Below are positions 37,138-45,956 of a stretch of DNA of 55,792 nucleotides, one piece after another. The DNA comes from Nocardia pseudovaccinii NBRC 100343. GTDB taxonomy: Bacteria; Actinomycetota; Actinomycetes; Mycobacteriales; Mycobacteriaceae. Each line of letters starts with the position of its first letter. Position 1 is the first letter of the stretch. The notes beneath the pieces are model-generated. The model searched no databases, was not told the DNA's origin, and saw nothing but the letters and a program-made list of their open reading frames with translations. The stretch covers positions 1 through 55,792 of the forward strand of contig NZ_BDBY01000266.1 of NCBI RefSeq assembly GCF_001613225.1, written 5' to 3'. The translations under genes and the position numbers were made by a program.

Positions 37138-37656
37138 TTAGTTGGAAATTTCTGCGCGGCAAGACATTCCGCGAGCGGTGGCCTGTTGGTCGGCGACGAC
37201 CTTGCCGTCGACGGTGATCTTGCAGTGAGCAGCACCGGCGGGATCGGGTGTGCCCTCGACAAAGACGACGAATCCGCCGGTCCGGTTGCTGACCAGGGTG
37301 TGCGAATAGGGCAGTGTCGTGGCGCCCGCACCGAGATAGCTGCTGGCGCCGTCACCCCAGCTCAGATCGCGGACCTTGCCGTTGCCGGTCACGTCGAAGA
37401 CGACGGTGTGCTTCTTGGTCTTGTCCGACGTTCCGGTGGGACCGGTCGGGCCCGTGGGTCCGGTGGAACCGGAATTGCTGTTTCCGTTCGAATCACCGTT
37501 TCCGCCAGAGGATCCGGTGCCTTTGCCGGTGGGCTGATCCTGATTCGAAGCCTGATCCACCTGCGGCAGGTGGATATCGAGATTCGACTTACCGACCGCG
37601 AAGAAAACCGCGGCCGCCGCGACCACCGCGAGAACGGCGGTGAGTAGGTACTTCAC
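37138..37656 (-). CDS. MmpS-like membrane protein with collagen-like linker (172 aa)
   Basis: One N-terminal helix (KYLLTAVLAVVAAAAVFFAVG) is followed by a Gly/Ser/Asn-rich linker with STGPTGPTGPTG repeats. A beta-rich end has the MmpS hallmark CKITVDGKVVADQQ and a second cysteine in MSCRAEIS. MmpS proteins are periplasmic adaptors of MmpL exporters, but no MmpL gene is here. As first gene of the operon it may instead link the FHA-ABC exporter or PP2C sensor to the envelope. GTG 37656 is used; a GTG at 37665 is possible. Confidence 0.75.
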   Translation of the reverse strand: MKYLLTAVLAVVAAAAVFFAVGKSNLDIHLPQVDQASNQDQPTGKGTGSSGGNGDSNGNSNSGSTGPTGPTGPTGTSDKTKKHTVVFDVTGNGKVRDLSWGDGASSYLGAGATTLPYSHTLVSNRTGGFVVFVEGTPDPAGAAHCKITVDGKVVADQQATARGMSCRAEISN

Positions 37657-37843
37657 TGGGTTCACTTTCCTGCTCGCCAAGCCCGGTGGACGGGACCTGG
37701 AATCAGCGTCCGGCAAATCCGGTGCGGAAACATCCCCGCCGTATCACTGAGTGACACGTTCATCGAAATCGGCTGTGTGTGCATTGATTACGGCCGCCTC
37801 GCGGTGCGAGGCTGGAGGGTTGGTTAGGGGTGCGTTGGGGGTC

Positions 37844-37866
37844 CGTACCGAACACGGGTCGGTACG
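37844..37866. promoter_or_regulatory. Inverted repeat upstream of IclR gene
   Basis: Perfect 8-base arms CGTACCGA and TCGGTACG are separated by seven bases. They lie in the 406-base divergent gap between the MmpS-like operon and the IclR gene, which contains no supported gene. It is a candidate binding site for the IclR protein. Confidence 0.5.
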
Positions 37867-37896
37867 TTTCGGGCCCCCTGAGATTCGCGGCACCGA

Positions 37897-37925
37897 CCAA
37901 CGAATAACCAACGGCCGTCCAACGA
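37897..37925 (+). promoter_or_regulatory. Three CCAACG direct repeats with exact 11-bp period
   Basis: CCAACG starts at 37897, 37908 and 37919, one helical turn apart. SARP-family regulators typically bind such 11-bp-phased direct repeats near the -35 region. The repeats lie in the divergent MmpS-like/IclR gap, 138 bases before the IclR start. Confidence 0.45.
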
Positions 37926-38062
37926 GGTGCCGGTTTGACACCCGGGGCGATGCGGTCGCACACTCGTCGCGACCGCGCATTTCTCGCGCGGCCGGTTTCC
38001 ACTTCCCGAGAAGGTCGACATGATGTGTCGCCGCTGTGCTCCGGTCGCCTCGGCGGTGCGAT

Positions 38063-38932
38063 ATGCCCGATGACAAAACTGTGGTCGGGCGCGCCGTCGC
38101 GATAATCGAGGCGGTCGCCGATTCCCGGGATCCGGTCTCGCTGGCCACCTTGACCAAGCGCACCGGCATTCCGAAACCCACCGTCCGTCGCATCGCCAAC
38201 GACCTGGCTCGACGCGGCATGCTCGAACTGACTCAGGACGGTTACCGCGCTGGCACGTTGCTGATCTACCACGGTCTGCGCGCGGCCCAGCAGCACGGTT
38301 TCGTGCTCACCGCGCAGCCCTACATCCAGGACCTATATCTGCGTACGCGCGGCGAAATCGTCTGGTGCGCAAGCCTGTACGGCGGGGAGCTGACCCTCAA
38401 CGGTTCGGCGTTCGGCCGCAACTACGCCGCGGTGATGAAGCGGCAGAACTGGCCGAGCCTGGCCTCGTTCGGGCCCAGTATGGTCCTCACCGCCGCGGGA
38501 CGACTGCAGATCGCCGCACACGACGAACAGGCCGAACAAATCTTCGCCATGGGCTGGGCGCCACTGACCCAATATTCGGTCACCGATTCGCGCAAACTAC
38601 GGGCATTGCTCGACGAGGCCCGCGATACCGGATTCGTGCACGAGCGCGAGCAAACCCTGGTCGGATGGAGCTGCGTGGCATCGGCCGTGCGCGACGGCTC
38701 GGGTGCGTTCATCGGTGCGATCGGAATCACCGGCCGCAGTGCCGTTATCGAACAGCGCAGTCTGCACACCGGCTTGATGCGCTCGGTGGAGTCGCTGCAG
38801 CACGAACTGCGCGAAGACAGCTCGGCGGGCCTGCCGCTCGGCAAACCGATGAAGTCCTTCGGGGAGATCTTCACCGAGTACCCGCGCTGGACGCCGAACC
38901 TCGCACCGCTGCTCGATGTGACCTCGGATTGA
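38063..38932 (+). CDS. IclR-family transcriptional regulator (289 aa)
   Basis: N-terminal winged helix (ALTKRTGIPKPTVRRIANDL-like region, residues about 25-85) and a C-terminal IclR effector domain (about 90-265; LRTRGEIVWCASLYGGE, then SGAFIGAIGITGRS). IclR proteins respond to small metabolites, often aromatic or organic acids. It stands between the two signalling operons, divergent from one and upstream of the other in the same direction, so it may control either. An 11-base tandem duplication covers its stop codon (38920-38941). Confidence 0.9.
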   Translation: MPDDKTVVGRAVAIIEAVADSRDPVSLATLTKRTGIPKPTVRRIANDLARRGMLELTQDGYRAGTLLIYHGLRAAQQHGFVLTAQPYIQDLYLRTRGEIVWCASLYGGELTLNGSAFGRNYAAVMKRQNWPSLASFGPSMVLTAAGRLQIAAHDEQAEQIFAMGWAPLTQYSVTDSRKLRALLDEARDTGFVHEREQTLVGWSCVASAVRDGSGAFIGAIGITGRSAVIEQRSLHTGLMRSVESLQHELREDSSAGLPLGKPMKSFGEIFTEYPRWTPNLAPLLDVTSD

Positions 38933-38941
38933 CCTCGGATT
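38920..38941 (+). repeat. Tandem 11-bp duplication over the IclR stop codon
   Basis: GACCTCGGATT occurs twice head to tail. The TGA stop of the IclR gene lies at the junction (38930-38932). With one copy the frame would stay open for about 25 more codons to a TAG at 39016-39018, so the duplication may have shortened the protein. Confidence 0.7.
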
Positions 38942-39031
38942 TCGATGCCCCCGAGGCGATGGGCAGCAAACCCGAATTCCCTCCCGTACTATCGCGATCG
39001 GGAACACCGGCCGGGTAGATGAAGGGGGACG

Positions 39032-40306
39032 GTGTTGGAGATTCGCCTACCGGCGACCATGCGCAACGGGGGTGCGTGGTTACGGCGCTTCGCCGGGACG
39101 ACTCCGGGTGCCATCGGCGCGGTCGCCGTCGTCACCGTGGTGTTGTGCCTGCTTGCCGGATTGACTTCGGCCGATCAATTGAGCGGCAAGATCGCGCGGC
39201 GCGATACCGTGCTGGAGCACACCGAACCGCTGGCCTACGCCGCGCAAACCCTGTACGTCGCACTGTCGGCCGCTGACGCGTCCGCGGCCACGGCCTTCCT
39301 GTCCGGCGGCATCGAATCACCACAGGTGCGTGGGCAGTACCAGCAGGCGCTCGCCGAAGCGGCCTCCGCACTCGCGGAGGCGACGGCCGGGGCCGCCGAT
39401 CAGCAGACCAGGAATATCGTCGCCAAGATCGCCGCCGACCTGCCCGCCTACACCGGCCTGGTCGAAACGGCACGGGCGAACAACCGGCAGGGGTTCCCCG
39501 TCGGTTCGTCGTATCTGCGCGAGGCCTCACTGCTGATGCAGAATTCCTTGCTGCCCAACGCCGAAATGCTGAGCAAAGACCGCATGGCCGCGGTGCGCCA
39601 GGATCAGCACGATATCGGCGCGCTGCCGTGGACGACCGTCGTGCTGCTGATGATGGTTCTCATCGGTTGTGGCGGTGGCACTTTCGTCCTGCTGCGTCGC
39701 ACCAATCGCCGGATGAACCTCGGCCTCGCGGTCGCCGCGGGAGCGACCGCCCTCGCGCTGTTCTGGGTGGTCGCCGCGACGATCATCGCCGCGGCCGCAC
39801 TCGATACCGGCAAATCCGGGGCGACCAGCCGCTTCGAAACCCTGACCCAGGCCAGGATCCTGGCCCAGCAAGCGCGCACCGACGAAACCCTGGAGTTGAT
39901 CACCCGCGGCGATATCACCACGAGCGAAACCGATTACCGCAAGCACACCACCGAACTGGCGGATCGGTTGGCGAGGGTAACCGGGTCCGATTCCGCGGCC
40001 TCGCGGAGCGTGCTGGGCTGGACCGCCGGACATGCCAAACAGCGTGAGGCCTACGAGGCGGCGAACTATCCAGCGGCCGTAGCGCAGGCCATCGGCACCG
40101 GTCCGGACACCTCGGCGATGCTGTTCGCCCATCTCGACCAGCTGTTGCGCGACAACCTCATTCAGGAACGTGGTTCGTTGCGCGACGGCGTCGACTCGGC
40201 GGGTGCGACGTTGACGCTCAGCCCCGCGGGGACACTGGTACTGCTGTTCGGCGCAGCGGCCTCGACCGTCACCGGACTGTGGCCACGGCTGAAGGAGTTC
40301 CTGTGA
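39032..40306 (+). CDS. glnX: GlnX-like four-helix membrane protein (424 aa)
   Basis: Four membrane helices at about 26-46, 198-220, 228-255 and 398-418 enclose two extracytoplasmic helical segments of about 150 and 140 residues, the GlnX pattern. In mycobacteria GlnX binds the lipoprotein GlnH outside the cell and relays Asp/Glu availability to PknG inside. GTG 39032 follows GGGGG. The next gene, glnH, overlaps its stop by four bases. The assignment rests on topology and gene order. Confidence 0.85.
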   Translation: MLEIRLPATMRNGGAWLRRFAGTTPGAIGAVAVVTVVLCLLAGLTSADQLSGKIARRDTVLEHTEPLAYAAQTLYVALSAADASAATAFLSGGIESPQVRGQYQQALAEAASALAEATAGAADQQTRNIVAKIAADLPAYTGLVETARANNRQGFPVGSSYLREASLLMQNSLLPNAEMLSKDRMAAVRQDQHDIGALPWTTVVLLMMVLIGCGGGTFVLLRRTNRRMNLGLAVAAGATALALFWVVAATIIAAAALDTGKSGATSRFETLTQARILAQQARTDETLELITRGDITTSETDYRKHTTELADRLARVTGSDSAASRSVLGWTAGHAKQREAYEAANYPAAVAQAIGTGPDTSAMLFAHLDQLLRDNLIQERGSLRDGVDSAGATLTLSPAGTLVLLFGAAASTVTGLWPRLKEFL

Positions 40307-41292
40307 GACGGCGAATCATCCTGCGGCGGGCGGGTTTCGGATGGATGGCGCTGGTCGCGGTGAGCGCGCTGGTGACCGCATGCGGCTCCGGCATCCAGGC
40401 CCCGGCCGCCACGAATGTGGCCGCGGTCAACCCCAAGCCCGACCTGGTCGAGATCACTACGCCACCGCAGACCGAATCCGGCGGCAATTGCGATCCGGAG
40501 GCCACCCTGCGTCCCGGGCCGTTGCCGAGTCCCGGTGCGATGCCATCGGGCTCGGCTATGGCGGCCATCGCCGCCAATGGCAAACTGCGGGTCGGGGTGG
40601 ATCAGAACACCTACCTGTTCGGCTTCCGCAATCCCAGCACCGGACAGCTCGAGGGCTTCGACATCGATATCGCGCGCGAGATCGCCCGATCCCTTTTCGG
40701 TGATCCGGACCGGATCGAATTGCGTTCGGTCACCGCGGCCGAGCGCATACCGGCCCTGCAGAACAAGCAGGTCGACCTGATCGTGCGCACCTTCTCGGCG
40801 ACCTGTGAGCGGCGTCGCGATGTCGACTTCTCCGGGGTCTATTACCGTGCGACCCAACGCCTTCTGGCCATCCGCAACTCCGGCATTCGTGCGGGCGCGG
40901 ATCTGGGTGGTAAGCGGGTGTGCGTCACCCGGGGCACCACCTCACCCGGGCCGCTGTTCAGCCTGCCCAAGCGACCCGTCGTCCTGGGCGCGTCGAATTG
41001 GACCGACTGTCTGGCCGCGCTGCAACAGGGGCATGTGGACGCGATCAGCGGCGACGATCCGATCCTGGTCGGTCTGGTGGCCCAGGACCGGAATCTGGAG
41101 ATCGTCGGCGAGGTGATCGGCACCGGCGCATACGCGGTCGGCATCGCGCAGGGGCATCCGGATCTGGTCCGCTTCGTCAACGGCGTGCTGGAACGCATCC
41201 GCGGCGACGGCACCTGGCAGCAGCTCTACAACGCAAGGCTCAGCGCCCTCGGCCCGTCGCCGGGGCCACCGGACCTCCGCTACAAAGAGTGA
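40303..41292 (+). CDS. glnH: GlnH-like solute-binding lipoprotein (329 aa)
   Basis: Type II signal peptide with lipobox VTAC (Cys after SALVTA) is followed by a family 3 amino-acid-binding domain (LRVGVDQNTYLFGFRN, GFDIDIAREIA, DLIVRTFSATCERR). In mycobacteria GlnH binds aspartate and glutamate and signals through GlnX and PknG rather than through an ABC transporter. Here too no permease or ATPase gene is nearby. GTG 40303 overlaps the glnX stop. Confidence 0.92.
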   Translation: MRRRIILRRAGFGWMALVAVSALVTACGSGIQAPAATNVAAVNPKPDLVEITTPPQTESGGNCDPEATLRPGPLPSPGAMPSGSAMAAIAANGKLRVGVDQNTYLFGFRNPSTGQLEGFDIDIAREIARSLFGDPDRIELRSVTAAERIPALQNKQVDLIVRTFSATCERRRDVDFSGVYYRATQRLLAIRNSGIRAGADLGGKRVCVTRGTTSPGPLFSLPKRPVVLGASNWTDCLAALQQGHVDAISGDDPILVGLVAQDRNLEIVGEVIGTGAYAVGIAQGHPDLVRFVNGVLERIRGDGTWQQLYNARLSALGPSPGPPDLRYKE

Positions 41293-41296
41293 AACC

Positions 41297-42475
41297 ATGC
41301 AGCTACTCACTCTCGCCGAAATCGACGCCGAATTGACCACCCGCACAATCGAATTCGATGCCATCACCGCCACCCTGCTGGAACTGGACAAACATCCGGG
41401 CCACACGCTGCTGCAGCGGTATCCGCCGACCGGGGTGACCGAACAGCGCTGGCTGCCGGTCCGCGCCGCGCTCGCGCTGATGTGGGAGGACTACAGCCGT
41501 CTGCAGATCATCCTGGAATCGGCGCGCAAGGTGCGCGGCACTCGGGCGCGCCTCGACGACGGTGAGCGCGCCGAACTCACCCGGCTGCTGCGTGGGCGTC
41601 CCTACGAGGCCGCGCGCACGCCGATACCGATGGCGCAACGTTCGCTCACCGGACCCGCCGAAGAGGTTCTGTTCGTCGGACTCGCCGATACCGTTGATCG
41701 CATGCGGGCCACCTTCCCGGAAATCGCCGAATTCCTCGACACGATCGATGCGGTGAACACGAGGGTGATGTCGGGCCTCGCGCCACTGCAGGACACCCTG
41801 GACAAAGCAGGTGCGGCCGGGGGCGAGACCACGCAGTTGCGCGCGATCGGCGACGGCATCGCCGAATTGCTGAGCCGATCGGCGACCGATCCACTCGCGT
41901 TGACGGTGCCGGAGATCGATGCGCGCATAGCGGAGTTGTCGGGGGAGTTGCGGCAGGTGGCCACCATTCTCGCCGAACTCGTTGCGGTCGCTGCGGATTG
42001 GGCCGAGGCGGTCGCCGAAACGCGCAGTCGCTTGGCGGTGCTGCGGGCCACCCGAGCCCGCGCGGCGGAGGCGCGGACGCAAGTCGAGGCGAAGATTTCG
42101 GCTGGCCCGCTGCCGGTGTCCGAGGACAACACCGCCGCGCTCGAAGCCGAACTAGATGCGTTATCCGCGAAATCGGGCGCGGCAGCGGAGTTGGTCCGGT
42201 TGCGCACACAAATCGCGGACGCGACCGCGGGAGCGGCCACCGTGCAGGAATTGGCTCAGGGCCTGCTCGATCGGCGTGCCGAGTTGCGCGGACGACTGGC
42301 CGCCTATCAGGCGAAGGCGGCTCGTCTCGGCGTCAGCGAGGACCGAGATGTCCTGGCCTCGAATCAGATCGCGGCGGGTCTGCTCGCGCGGCGACCGTGT
42401 GATCTGGCGGCCGTTACCCGGGCGGTCGCCGACTTCCAGCAGATCATCGGGGAGAAATCGGGGCGGGGCAGATGA
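41297..42475 (+). CDS. Coiled-coil protein of unknown function (392 aa)
   Basis: Almost entirely helical, with heptad-like stretches such as EIDARIAELSGELRQVATIL and a second coiled region near 275-345. No signal peptide or membrane helix is seen, so it is probably cytosolic. It lies four bases after glnH and overlaps the pknG start by four bases, so it is tightly coupled to the sensory kinase operon. The minimal mycobacterial glnX-glnH-pknG operon lacks it. It could be a scaffold, a GlnX-PknG adaptor or a PknG substrate. No family was recognised. Confidence 0.88.
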   Translation: MQLLTLAEIDAELTTRTIEFDAITATLLELDKHPGHTLLQRYPPTGVTEQRWLPVRAALALMWEDYSRLQIILESARKVRGTRARLDDGERAELTRLLRGRPYEAARTPIPMAQRSLTGPAEEVLFVGLADTVDRMRATFPEIAEFLDTIDAVNTRVMSGLAPLQDTLDKAGAAGGETTQLRAIGDGIAELLSRSATDPLALTVPEIDARIAELSGELRQVATILAELVAVAADWAEAVAETRSRLAVLRATRARAAEARTQVEAKISAGPLPVSEDNTAALEAELDALSAKSGAAAELVRLRTQIADATAGAATVQELAQGLLDRRAELRGRLAAYQAKAARLGVSEDRDVLASNQIAAGLLARRPCDLAAVTRAVADFQQIIGEKSGRGR

Positions 42476-44895
42476 CCTGTAATGAGCCGGGCTGCGGCGG
42501 CACGATCGAAGACGGATACTGCGCGGTGTGCGGCACCGCACCCGCCGAGGCGACCACTGTTTCGGCGGAAATCCCTATCCGGCATGAGGTTTCGAGCAAG
42601 GCCCTGGCCTGTGCCGAACCGGGCTGCACTGGAACCATTGCCGGTGGATATTGCGACGCCTGCGGCACGGCTCCGGCTGAATCGCGGCAGGCTATCTGTG
42701 CCGAGCCGGGCTGCGGCGGAAACATCGTCGACGGCTACTGCGATGCTTGCGGCACAGCTCCGGCCGGAAATTCCGGAACTTCCGCACTGTCGGCCCGCTC
42801 GGGAAGCACCCGCGCCTCCGGACGTTCGGTGCGCACCGGCCGGACCTCGTCGAAATCCAGCGCTCGCGGTCGGCTCGGCGCGGGCATGGTGGAAGTGCCG
42901 CGGATCCCGCGCATCGACCCGGCCACCGCGGTCCTGGCCGATCCGCAGGTCGCCGAGGGAAAGCGGCTCTGCGGCAAATGTGAACAACCGGTCGGCCGCG
43001 GCCATGACGGTACGCCCGGCCGCACCGAGGGCTTCTGTCCCAACTGCGGCACCCGGTTCTCCTTCACACCGAAGCTACGCAAGGGCGACTTGGTCGGCGG
43101 ACAGTACGACGTGGTCGGCTGCTTGGCGCACGGCGGACTCGGCTGGATCTATCTGGCCACCGACCGCAATGTCGCAAACCGCTGGGTGGTGCTGAAAGGT
43201 CTACTCAATTCCGGGGATCTGGACGCGATGGCCGCGGCGGTCGCCGAAAAGCGATTCCTCGCCGAGGTCGAACATCCCAGCATCGTCAAGATCTACAACT
43301 TCGTCGAGCACCGCGGCGCCGACGGTGTCGCGGTCGGCTACATCGTCATGGAGTACGTCGGCGGGACGTCGCTCAAACAGATCCTGCGCGCCCGCCGCGA
43401 TGCCGACGGCAGCTATCTGCCGCCACCGCAGGCCATCGCCTACATTCTGGAGATGCTGCCCGCGCTCGGCTATCTGCATTCGCTCGGCCTGGCCTACTGC
43501 GATTTCAAGCCGGACAACGTGATGCAGACCGATGAGCAGCTCAAGCTCATCGATATGGGCGCGGTGATCGCCATGGACGATCAGGACAGCCCTATTTACG
43601 GCACCATCGGCTATCAGGACCCCCAAATTTCTCAAAGCGGGCCGACCGTGGCGACCGAGGTCTACACCGTCGGACGCACTCTCGCGGTATTGCTGATGAA
43701 TGTGCCGCAGCAGGGTGGACACTTCGGCGCACTGCCCGATCCGGACGCCGAACCGCTACTGGCGAAATATGATTCGCTGCACCGATTCATCCTGCGCGCC
43801 ACCGAGGCCGATCCAGAGGCGCGTTTCTCCTCGATGGAGGAGATGGCCGATCAGCTGACCGGCGTGCTGCGCGAGGTGCTGAGCATCGATGACGGTGTGC
43901 CGCGTCCCGGAATGTCGGCCTACTTCGGGCCGCCGCGTGGCGTATTCGGCATTCAGGAAGCGCTGACGCCAGCGAGTATCGTTGCGGCACTGCCCGTTCC
44001 GCTGGTGGATCCGAACGACAGCGGTGCGGCGCTGCTGGCCACCACCGGCGGAACTTCTCCCGCCGAACTGGAACCGGCCTTCGAGGCGGGACTGCGATCG
44101 GTGCTCACGACCCGCGGTGCGTCCGTGGAGATTCCATTGCGGCTGGTCCGCGCCGCGCTGGAGGTCGGCGATCCGGCCGACGCGCTGCGCCGACTCGACG
44201 AACTCGCCGACACCCTGCCCGGTGACTGGCGGCTGGCCTGGTATCGCGGTCAAGCCGAGCTGCTCGCGGGCAATACGGATGCGGCACATGCCGAATTCGA
44301 TGCCGTGTACGCCGCATTGCCCGGTGAGGCCGCGCCGAAGATCGCACAGGCGGCCGTCGCCGAACTCGCGGGCGCGCAGTCGGATCGGCAACAGGCCGCG
44401 CGCTACTACGACACGGTCTGGCGCACCGACCACGGCTTCGCCAGCGCCGCCTTCGGACTGGCCCGGCTGCGCAATGCGGACGGCGATCGCGACGGCGCGG
44501 TCGCCGTACTCGACCAGGTGGATTCGGCATCGGCGCTCTACACCGAGGCACGGCTGACGGCGGTGGAGACCATGCTGGCCGACCGCACACCCGATGAACT
44601 ATCGGAAACGCTGCTGCGCGATGCGGGCGGACGGGTCGAGGCATTGCGAATCGAATCGAAAAGCCGTGGCGCACAGGTGCGAATGCGCGTGCTGGACGCC
44701 GCATTGAACTGGCTGCGCACGGGAAAAGCACCGACGACACATGGGGCGCTGCTCGGCGCCAACCTCGATCAGGACGGAGTACGAACCGGTTTGGAGCGCT
44801 GCTATCGCGACCTCGCCCGCGAAACCGAAGATATGTGGGCCCGATTCGAGCTGGTGGATCGTGCCAATGCGATCCGGCCGAGGACGAACCTATGA
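42472..44895 (+). CDS. pknG: PknG-type Ser/Thr protein kinase with N-terminal zinc ribbons (807 aa)
   Basis: Soluble kinase. Three near-identical zinc-ribbon units (Cys 3/8/17/20, 47/52/61/64, 76/81/90/93) are followed by a Thr/Ser-rich linker, a rubredoxin-like site (Cys 167/170/189/192), the kinase domain (about 203-470) and C-terminal TPRs. YCDFKPDN (Asp344) and LIDMGA (Asp361) replace HRD and DFG as in PknG. Mycobacterial PknG is about 750 aa and phosphorylates GarA to control glutamate metabolism. The triple ribbons add about 100 residues before the rubredoxin domain. ATGA overlaps link it to its neighbours on both sides. Confidence 0.94.
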   Translation: MTCNEPGCGGTIEDGYCAVCGTAPAEATTVSAEIPIRHEVSSKALACAEPGCTGTIAGGYCDACGTAPAESRQAICAEPGCGGNIVDGYCDACGTAPAGNSGTSALSARSGSTRASGRSVRTGRTSSKSSARGRLGAGMVEVPRIPRIDPATAVLADPQVAEGKRLCGKCEQPVGRGHDGTPGRTEGFCPNCGTRFSFTPKLRKGDLVGGQYDVVGCLAHGGLGWIYLATDRNVANRWVVLKGLLNSGDLDAMAAAVAEKRFLAEVEHPSIVKIYNFVEHRGADGVAVGYIVMEYVGGTSLKQILRARRDADGSYLPPPQAIAYILEMLPALGYLHSLGLAYCDFKPDNVMQTDEQLKLIDMGAVIAMDDQDSPIYGTIGYQDPQISQSGPTVATEVYTVGRTLAVLLMNVPQQGGHFGALPDPDAEPLLAKYDSLHRFILRATEADPEARFSSMEEMADQLTGVLREVLSIDDGVPRPGMSAYFGPPRGVFGIQEALTPASIVAALPVPLVDPNDSGAALLATTGGTSPAELEPAFEAGLRSVLTTRGASVEIPLRLVRAALEVGDPADALRRLDELADTLPGDWRLAWYRGQAELLAGNTDAAHAEFDAVYAALPGEAAPKIAQAAVAELAGAQSDRQQAARYYDTVWRTDHGFASAAFGLARLRNADGDRDGAVAVLDQVDSASALYTEARLTAVETMLADRTPDELSETLLRDAGGRVEALRIESKSRGAQVRMRVLDAALNWLRTGKAPTTHGALLGANLDQDGVRTGLERCYRDLARETEDMWARFELVDRANAIRPRTNL

Positions 44896-45956
44896 CCGGA
44901 CCTGATACCGCGGTGCAGCCGCGGTGCCCGGAGTGCGCGGCGCGGGTCGGGGTGGCCGACCGGTTCTGTGAGGCCTGCGGCCGCGAACTCGGCGCGCGCA
45001 GAATCGCGCTGCCGCGGTCGGATCCGGATGCGGCGCCGACATGTGAGGGTTGTGGCGGCACCCGATACGACGCCGATGGTTACTGCGGCGGCTGCGGTCA
45101 ATTGCGGCCGCAGCCGGATCGATTCGAGGCCGATCTCGGCGCGGTGTATGTCATGACCGATCGCGGTATCGCGCACGCGCGCAACGAGGATGCGGTCGCG
45201 GCGGCGGTGTTGGAAGACGGTGCCAAGCGCCCGGTCGTCTCGGTGATCGCGGTCAGCGACGGCGTCTCCACCTCCGATGATCCGCAGGCGGCCTCGGGCG
45301 CGGCGGCGCGTGCGGGCGTCGATGCCTGCCTCACCGCATTGGCCGAAGCGCGCTCGGGCACGGCGGTTGTGATGGCCGGGCTCACGGCCGCATCGGAGGC
45401 CGTGCGCGATATCGCGACGCACGACGGTCACGCTCCATCATGCACCTACGTTTCGGCCATCGTGCGCGGATACGGCGGCGACGGCGTGGAGATCACCGTC
45501 GCGAATGTCGGTGACAGCCGGGCATATTGGTTGCAGGGCGTCGGCATCGAGCCGATCGCGGGCGGGAATTTGCCGTCGACACGGCTGACCGTCGACGACT
45601 CGTGGGCGCAGGCGCTCGTCGATGCGGGTGCCATGGACGAGCAGTCCGCGATGCGGGATCCGCGGGCGCATACCTTGCTGCGCTGGCTCGGTGCCGACAG
45701 CGAGGACAAGGCGTGGTCGGACCGATGTGTGAAGACCTTTCACACCACGGGTCCCGGGGTGCTGTTGCTGTGCAGTGACGGACTCTGGAACTACGTGTCC
45801 GATCCGGCGGCGTTGGCACGGATGGTCAGCGGGTTACCGCGCGAGGAGGCGGCGCGGGCGCTTGTCGAATTTGCACTACGGTCCGGGGGGAGCGACAACA
45901 TCACCGTCGCGCTGGTGCCGATCGGGCCATCGGTCGATGCAGGAGTTGCACAGTGA
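44892..45956 (+). CDS. Zinc-ribbon PP2C-type protein phosphatase (354 aa)
   Basis: Two N-terminal zinc ribbons (CPECAARV...CEACG and CEGCGGTRY...CGGCG) precede a PP2C domain (about 75-345) with RNEDAVAA, AVSDGVSTS, VGDSRAYW, CSDGLWNY and GSDNITV, all metal ligands present. It has no membrane helix, unlike the other PP2C in the island. ATG 44892 overlaps the pknG stop. It probably reverses PknG phosphorylation of the VWA and FHA partners encoded next. The ribbons resemble those of PknG and may bring the proteins together. Confidence 0.94.
   Translation: MTGPDTAVQPRCPECAARVGVADRFCEACGRELGARRIALPRSDPDAAPTCEGCGGTRYDADGYCGGCGQLRPQPDRFEADLGAVYVMTDRGIAHARNEDAVAAAVLEDGAKRPVVSVIAVSDGVSTSDDPQAASGAAARAGVDACLTALAEARSGTAVVMAGLTAASEAVRDIATHDGHAPSCTYVSAIVRGYGGDGVEITVANVGDSRAYWLQGVGIEPIAGGNLPSTRLTVDDSWAQALVDAGAMDEQSAMRDPRAHTLLRWLGADSEDKAWSDRCVKTFHTTGPGVLLLCSDGLWNYVSDPAALARMVSGLPREEAARALVEFALRSGGSDNITVALVPIGPSVDAGVAQ

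Noticed and set aside
37444..37512. Tandem GPT-type repeat as a possible mobile or VNTR repeat
   Set aside because: The repeat encodes a Gly-Pro-Thr linker in frame within the MmpS-like protein and is explained by coding sequence.
35971..37647. 558-aa plus-strand ORF
   Set aside because: Antisense to the PP2C, VWA and MmpS-like genes, which have clear motifs and spacing.
42472..42780. Three similar Cys-rich segments as a possible DNA repeat element
   Set aside because: They are in-frame zinc-ribbon units of PknG with ordinary codon divergence, not a non-coding repeat.
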